A stretch of DNA of 64,000 bases from Atherix ibis (Eukaryota; Arthropoda; Insecta; Diptera; Athericidae), in assembly GCA_958298945.1 (NCBI GenBank), contig OY282606.1:52651920-52715919 (forward strand). Direction: 5' to 3'. A model generated the notes under the pieces. That model had not been told where the DNA came from. It made no database searches and saw nothing but the letters and a program-made list of their open reading frames with translations. The position numbers were made by a program, and so were the translations under genes. Of this stretch, positions 59,831 to 64,000 are shown one piece after another; within the stretch, counting starts at the first letter, position 1; every line of letters begins with the position of its first letter.

Positions 59831-60744
59831 TTGGGTTGTTCGGAAAGTAATTTCGTTTTTCCCAACAGAGGACTTAATTGTATTTTGTTTTTTCCCAACA
59901 GAGGACTTAATTGAAATCACTGAGAGATTAAATTAATCGAATCAGATCCTTGATGATCATTTCAAACGGCTATGTTTAATCTCAAAGCTCGACATATGGG
60001 TTCCTCATCTTCTTACGGAAAAAAATTCCTGGCGTCGCATTGACGTTTGTGATTTGCTTCTCAAACGCCAAGAAAATGATCCATTTTTGAAGCGTATAAT
60101 CACTGGAAACGAGAAATGGGTTGTATGCAACAATGTTAAGTGCAAAATATCCTGGAGTAGAAAAGTTGAACCTGCTCAAAGCACTTCGAAAGACAATATT
60201 CATCAAAAAAAGGTTATGCTATCTGTTTGGTGGGATTTGAAAGGAATCGTTTATTTTTGAGAACGATTAATTCTGACGTGTACTATCATCAGTTGAACAA
60301 ATTGAATGATTCTTTTAAAGGAAAAAGGCCAGAATTGGTCAATAGGAAAGATATAGTGTTCCAACAGGGTAATGCGAAACCACATACAAGTAATGTGAAA
60401 CCACATACAAAGCTTTTAGAGCTTGGATGGGATATACTGTCCTACTCACCGTACTCTTCAGACCTAGCACCTTCCGATTATTACTTGTTCCGGTCTCTAC
60501 AAAATTCTAAAGGCGGTAAAACGTTTAATTCAAATGAGGAGGTCAAAAATCACTTCGATCAGTTTTTTGCCAGCAAATAACAAAAATTTGATGAGCGTGG
60601 ATCATGCTACTGCCAAAAAGATGGCAAAGGGTATTGGAGCAGACTGGATAATATTTAATTGAATAAAATATTAAATTACTATAAGAAACTCGTCTCTCAT
60701 TTTTATTTAAACAAAAAAACGAAATTACTGTCCGAACAAACCAA
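59831..60744 (+). mobile_element. mellifera-like mariner, internally deleted
   Basis: 914 bp with inverted ends (left TTGGGTTGTTCGGAAAGTAA, right complement TTGGTTTGTTCGGACAGTAA, both followed by TTTCGTTTTT). TA flanks it at 59829-59830 and 60745-60746. It is about 370 bp shorter than a full mariner; the N-terminal DNA-binding region is largely gone. Bases 59856-59880 (CCCAACAGAGGACTTAATTG) are repeated at 59889-59913. Confidence 0.93.
59960..60590 (+). pseudogene. mellifera-like transposase, catalytic residues lost
   Basis: The frame begins in the linker (KLDIWVPHLLTEKNSWRRID), then LLKRQENDPFLKRIITGNEK with Asn (60108-60110) where the family has the first catalytic Asp (TGDEKW). It continues VMLSVWWDLKGIVYF, shifts frame near 60255, and continues RTINSDVYYHQLNKLNDSF, KGKRPELVNRKDIVFQQGNA and KPHTSNVKPHTKLLELGW. 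The second Asp is Gly here (60368-60370; family HDNA), and the NAKPHT segment is duplicated in frame (21 bp). SSDLAPSDYYLFRSLQN keeps the third Asp (60476-60478). A stop at 60578-60580 precedes QKFDERG. It is catalytically dead. Confidence 0.92.
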
Positions 60745-60746
60745 TA

Positions 60747-62298
60747 TTACTATGACACCTAGACAGTAGGTCAAAAACTAAAACTAAACAATAAATTGTT
60801 GCGATATGATACAGTACTGCAACCTATAATGGACACGCGGACTCAAACTTTGCAGTTCAACCAAGCATTCCAGTTTCCTTCGAATCTAAATCTCGAGTAT
60901 TCTAGTTCATATCGAATCTAAATCAATCTCGAATCCTTTGAAAAATTATCAATGGTCGCTTTCAGGATATAAAAAATTCCATTCGCTCCTATTCCACCAT
61001 CCCAATCCTTTTGCAAGACAACTGTTCACTCCTACGCTTTCATTATACACTCATTGACATTTAAAATGGCAATGGCTTTCCGCTTAATTTAAATTTATAA
61101 ATGTTTATCTTGGGGAGATATTGATGGGCATTTTTCTCTGCATGTCTTCATGTCCTCGTTTCTTCCCTTAAAAAATCTGCTTATCAAAATTGTTTTAGGT
61201 GAAGACATAAATTTTAAGATATTGGAATTTTTTGGAATTTATAGTCTGGATTTTATTCAGTTTCACGTTTTTTTCAATTATTTGTATCAATTTTAACTTA
61301 ACAGCTGTAATATAAATGAAATTTGAACTGGCAATTTTTTTCAAATTTTGATACGTCAAAGTATTTTTGAAAATCTAGCCTTCGCTTTCTTTGTGGTCCA
61401 AAAACCATTGAGGAAAAATATTTTTTGTTTGTTTTTATGACTAACTGTTTTAATATTTTTTTTCAGACTAATAATCTTGATTTTTTTCTGTTTTTCTAGA
61501 GGATTTCAGCTTTTAACTTTCAAAATTAAAAAATAATAAATAAATTCATCTTGAGGTCTGAGTTTAAAGTTTTTCTAAAAGAATTTTTTAATATTTTTAT
61601 TAAACTGATATTTGAAAATATTAAACTCACGATTAATACGCCTCCTTTGAAGTCCATACCCCTAATTTGAGGTACTATTGCTCCAATTATTATTATTTTT
61701 TTGTAATCAAAACACGCCTATTTGTGTATTTTTTAAAAAAAAAAAGATTTATGTAGCTCTCAGAATTTCAAGAAAATGATAAATAAATTCTTCTTGAGGT
61801 CTGAGCTCTTGATTTTTACTATTTTCTTTTCTTTTTGAGATCTCAACACATGTCTTAAAACTGAAACCCCCTGATTTATTCAATTTTTATTGTATTTTTT
61901 ATGTGATTCAAGCCTTTTATTTGAGGCACAAGTGTTCCAGTTTTATATTTTTCTGTTTTATAAGTCAAAGATCTTAATGGCCTTTAGTTTGGTTTGTATT
62001 TTTCATAATATTTAAATACTTTTCAAGATTTTAAAAAAATATCACAAGAAAATTCTATTTGAAATTTTAGCTCTTGCATATTTTTAGTTCCTTTACGTTT
62101 TTATGGTTCAAACATTCAGTTTTCTATCCTTTTTAAGGAATTTATATTATGATTATGATATTTAATTTTGTTAATTTTAAGTATCTTCATTTCTACTTAT
62201 TTTAAATTAAAAGTTTTTTTTCTCAAAACAATATTTAGCTTTCAGTTATTTACCATTTTAAAATAACTTTTATTTATACATGAACAACTATTTTGAAA
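60747..62298. other. AT-rich non-coding DNA
   Basis: Apart from a short balanced patch at 60830-61050, this is T-rich DNA. ATAAATTCWTCTTGAGGTCT occurs near 61540 and again near 61781, a small dispersed duplication. No gene is seen. Confidence 0.5.
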
Positions 62299-62300
62299 TA

Positions 62301-63539
62301 AAGGGTGGTTGCATTTTGAACCACTATTTATTTGAAGTATTTGAGTGTTAATTGTCATCACGAATTAACAGATTGTTAGTTGAAAGTCAGAATTTTACGA
62401 AATGGTAATCCATATGCTTGAAGAAAACTGGGAAATATTGAGACTTACTTCCATATTGTTGTGTCTTCAACCCAAACTGTAAGAAATTTAAAAAAAAGAG
62501 CAAAGATCGAATGCCATCACGTCAACTTATGGACAAATTCTTGAAGCGAGTTCGCGAAACTGTTTTGTTGGTTGCCAAAGCAACTCGTTCCCGCTCTAAT
62601 ACACTGCGTACGACCGCGAATATTGCTGCCGTTGCTGAAAATGTCCGTCATCATCCATCAACATCAACTCGTCACCGTTCTCAGGAATTGAACATTTCTC
62701 GCACTTCTCTGTTGAGAGTTTTGCACAAAGACCTCGGTATGAAAGCTTACAAAGTTCAATTGGTCCAACAACTAAAGCCGCATGACCATCCGATGCGTTT
62801 TTGGCTTGACCAATGGGCTCAAGATCAATTGGCCGAAGATGAGCATTTTTACCGAAAAATCATCTTTTCAAATGAGGCCCATTTCCACCTCGGTGAGTAT
62901 GTCAACAAACAAAATTGTCGCACCTGGGGCTCAGAAAATCCATACGTCACCATGGAAAAGCCGATGGATCCACAACGAGTCACAGTTTCGTGTGGATTTT
63001 GGACTGGAAGCATCATTGGCCCGTTTTTCTTCGTTAACAATGGAGCCGCCGTTACGGTCAATGGTGAGCGCTATCGTGGTATGCTCAACGAATTTTTGTT
63101 TCCAAAAGTTGGAGAGAATGGCATGGACGACATTTGGTTTCAAGAGGACGGCGCCACTTGCCACACAACCAACGTAACAATCCAACTTTTGGGCACTGCT
63201 TTTGAAAACCGAATAATCAACCGAAATTCTGATGTCAATTGGCCGCCTCGGAGCTGTGATTTGAGCCCGTTGGATTATTTTCTGTGGGGAGCCGTTAAGG
63301 ATAAATGTTACGCAAGCCATCCAGAGACAATTGGGGCCTTGAAACATGAAATCAAAGTTGCCATTGAAGAGATACAGGCCCAGACATTCGAAAATGTACT
63401 GAAAATTTTGGTTAAACGATTGGGGTACTGTAAGGCCAGCTGTGGCCTCAATCTTCCTAATAAAACTGGAAATTTAAAAAAATATGCACTATTTTTTTTT
63501 ATTTACTTTTTAAAATGCAACTTTTAATCGTCCACCCTT
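62301..63539 (+). mobile_element. DD41D (rosa-type) mariner, copy 3, nearly complete
   Basis: 1239 bp, flanked by TA at 62299-62300 and 63540-63541. Left end AAGGGTGGTTGCATTTTGAA; right end on the complement AAGGGTGGACGATTAAAAGT then TGCATTTTAAA. The right terminus has 11 extra bases (ACGATTAAAAG) between the shared outer AAGGGTGG and inner TTGCATTTT blocks, or the left has lost them. This is the best-preserved element in the window. Confidence 0.95.
62511..63527 (+). pseudogene. DD41D mariner transposase with first catalytic Asp changed to Asn
   Basis: An uninterrupted 338-codon frame. Residues 1-30 match the end of the N-terminal helix-turn-helix; 35-80 the second DNA-binding subdomain (TTANIAAVAEN, SQELNISRTSLLRVLHKDLG); 80-100 the linker. 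The catalytic core has FSNEAHFHLGEYVNKQNC with Asn121 (codon 62871-62873) instead of the first Asp, WFQEDGATCH with Asp213, and PPRSCDLSPLDYFLWG with Asp255, 41 residues apart. The normal N-terminus is missing: the frame is closed by TGA at 62439-62441, and a likely N-terminal piece (MVIHMLEENWEILRLT from 62403) lies in another frame. The C-terminus reads through the right terminal repeat. The enzyme should bind DNA poorly and not cut. Confidence 0.93.
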
Positions 63540-63541
63540 TA

Positions 63542-64000
63542 TAAGCACTTGATTAATTTTCCAATTTTAAGAAAATGTTTTTTTTTATATACTCTAAGAC
63601 TCTTTGCAGACATTTACAATTCAAATAGTTCATGAAGCAGACATTTTCTTTCTTCATAATTTAGAGCATACCAGTTTTCATCATTTCATTATCAAGTACT
63701 GAACCTAAGGGATAAACTATTTATTTTGAAAGAAAAATGTTCAAAGTATTTTAGTCACCAAAAAATCGACACAAAACCTTTTATTTCCAAAAAAAGTTAT
63801 TTAACTAATTTTGACTTTTTAGGAAAATTACTTATTTTGACTTTTAAAATAATATTAGTCAAAAAAAAATGAATTAATTTCTGAATAATAATTATATAAA
63901 AGCTTACTTTAAGAAGAAGAAAAAACTCTTCAAAAAGCAATAGAAATCCGATTTTCAATTCTATAAAAATTATTCGGCAAAAACTTCCCTAATGTAGACA
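63542..64000. other. AT-rich non-coding DNA
   Basis: Nothing recognised. Confidence 0.5.

Noticed and set aside
62931..63347. 138-codon minus frame and 131-codon plus frame over the DD41D transposase
   Set aside because: Both are shadows of the 338-codon transposase frame, which carries the domain signatures.
1..64000. CRISPR array, bacterial operons, riboswitches or phage genes
   Set aside because: No regularly spaced repeats, ribosome binding sites or prokaryotic genes are present; the window is clearly eukaryotic.

Overview
The window is AT-rich eukaryotic non-coding DNA, most likely from a fly-like insect. Reasons: it has no operons or dense genes; almost every recognisable protein is a transposase or retrotransposon fragment; the mariner lineages seen (Mos1/mauritiana-like, mellifera-like, and DD41D or 'rosa'-type) are typical of Diptera and other insects; and the one candidate intron is about 57 bp, a fly-like size. 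The species cannot be named from the sequence. I see no convincing host protein-coding exon, so the window is probably intergenic or lies in a large intron.

Layout. 1-14.5 kb is a transposon graveyard: a Mos1-like mariner (1357-2623, minus) inserted in a host repeat whose empty paralogue lies at 10.38-10.71 kb; a DD41D scrap (2824-2940); an internally deleted mariner (3268-3923); a lower-AT island with GATA motifs (4.56-5.99 kb); two DD41D mariners head to tail (6926-8181 and about 8190-8770); a possible foldback-like element (8774-10106); a decayed mariner (10905-11883, minus); a heavily rearranged Mos1-like mariner (12363-13706); and the RNase H part of a LINE (13.8-14.5 kb, minus). 15314-16805 is bounded by inverted repeats and near-matching 8-bp flanks, and holds a THAP-like reading frame behind a short intron: a candidate P-superfamily relative. 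19.6-23.7 kb holds a piggyBac-like scrap, the 3' half of a third Mos1-like mariner (19968-20650), and a second copy (22939-23711) of the deleted mariner at 3268.

24-52 kb is mostly very AT-rich, featureless DNA with a few lower-AT islands (24.7-25.8, 28.1-29.2, 32.9-34.1, 36.1-37.5, 40.1-40.7, 50.0-50.8 kb), a degenerate tandem array (34.88-35.64 kb) and a tRNA-like SINE scrap (38.3 kb). 52.86-54.83 kb is a decayed RTE-like LINE with a TGA-repeat tail. 55.5-57.3 kb is another island, with a cluster of GCCAT motifs. 58.9-59.04 kb resembles 5S rRNA. 59831-60744 is a mellifera-like mariner and 62301-63539 a nearly complete DD41D mariner, both with TA target duplications.

No recognised gene in the window looks functional: every transposase carries frameshifts, stops, deletions or catalytic substitutions. 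The most informative observations are evolutionary: an insertion dated by an empty paralogue, twin deletion derivatives sharing a flank, snap-back inverted duplications in one mariner, and the possible THAP element.
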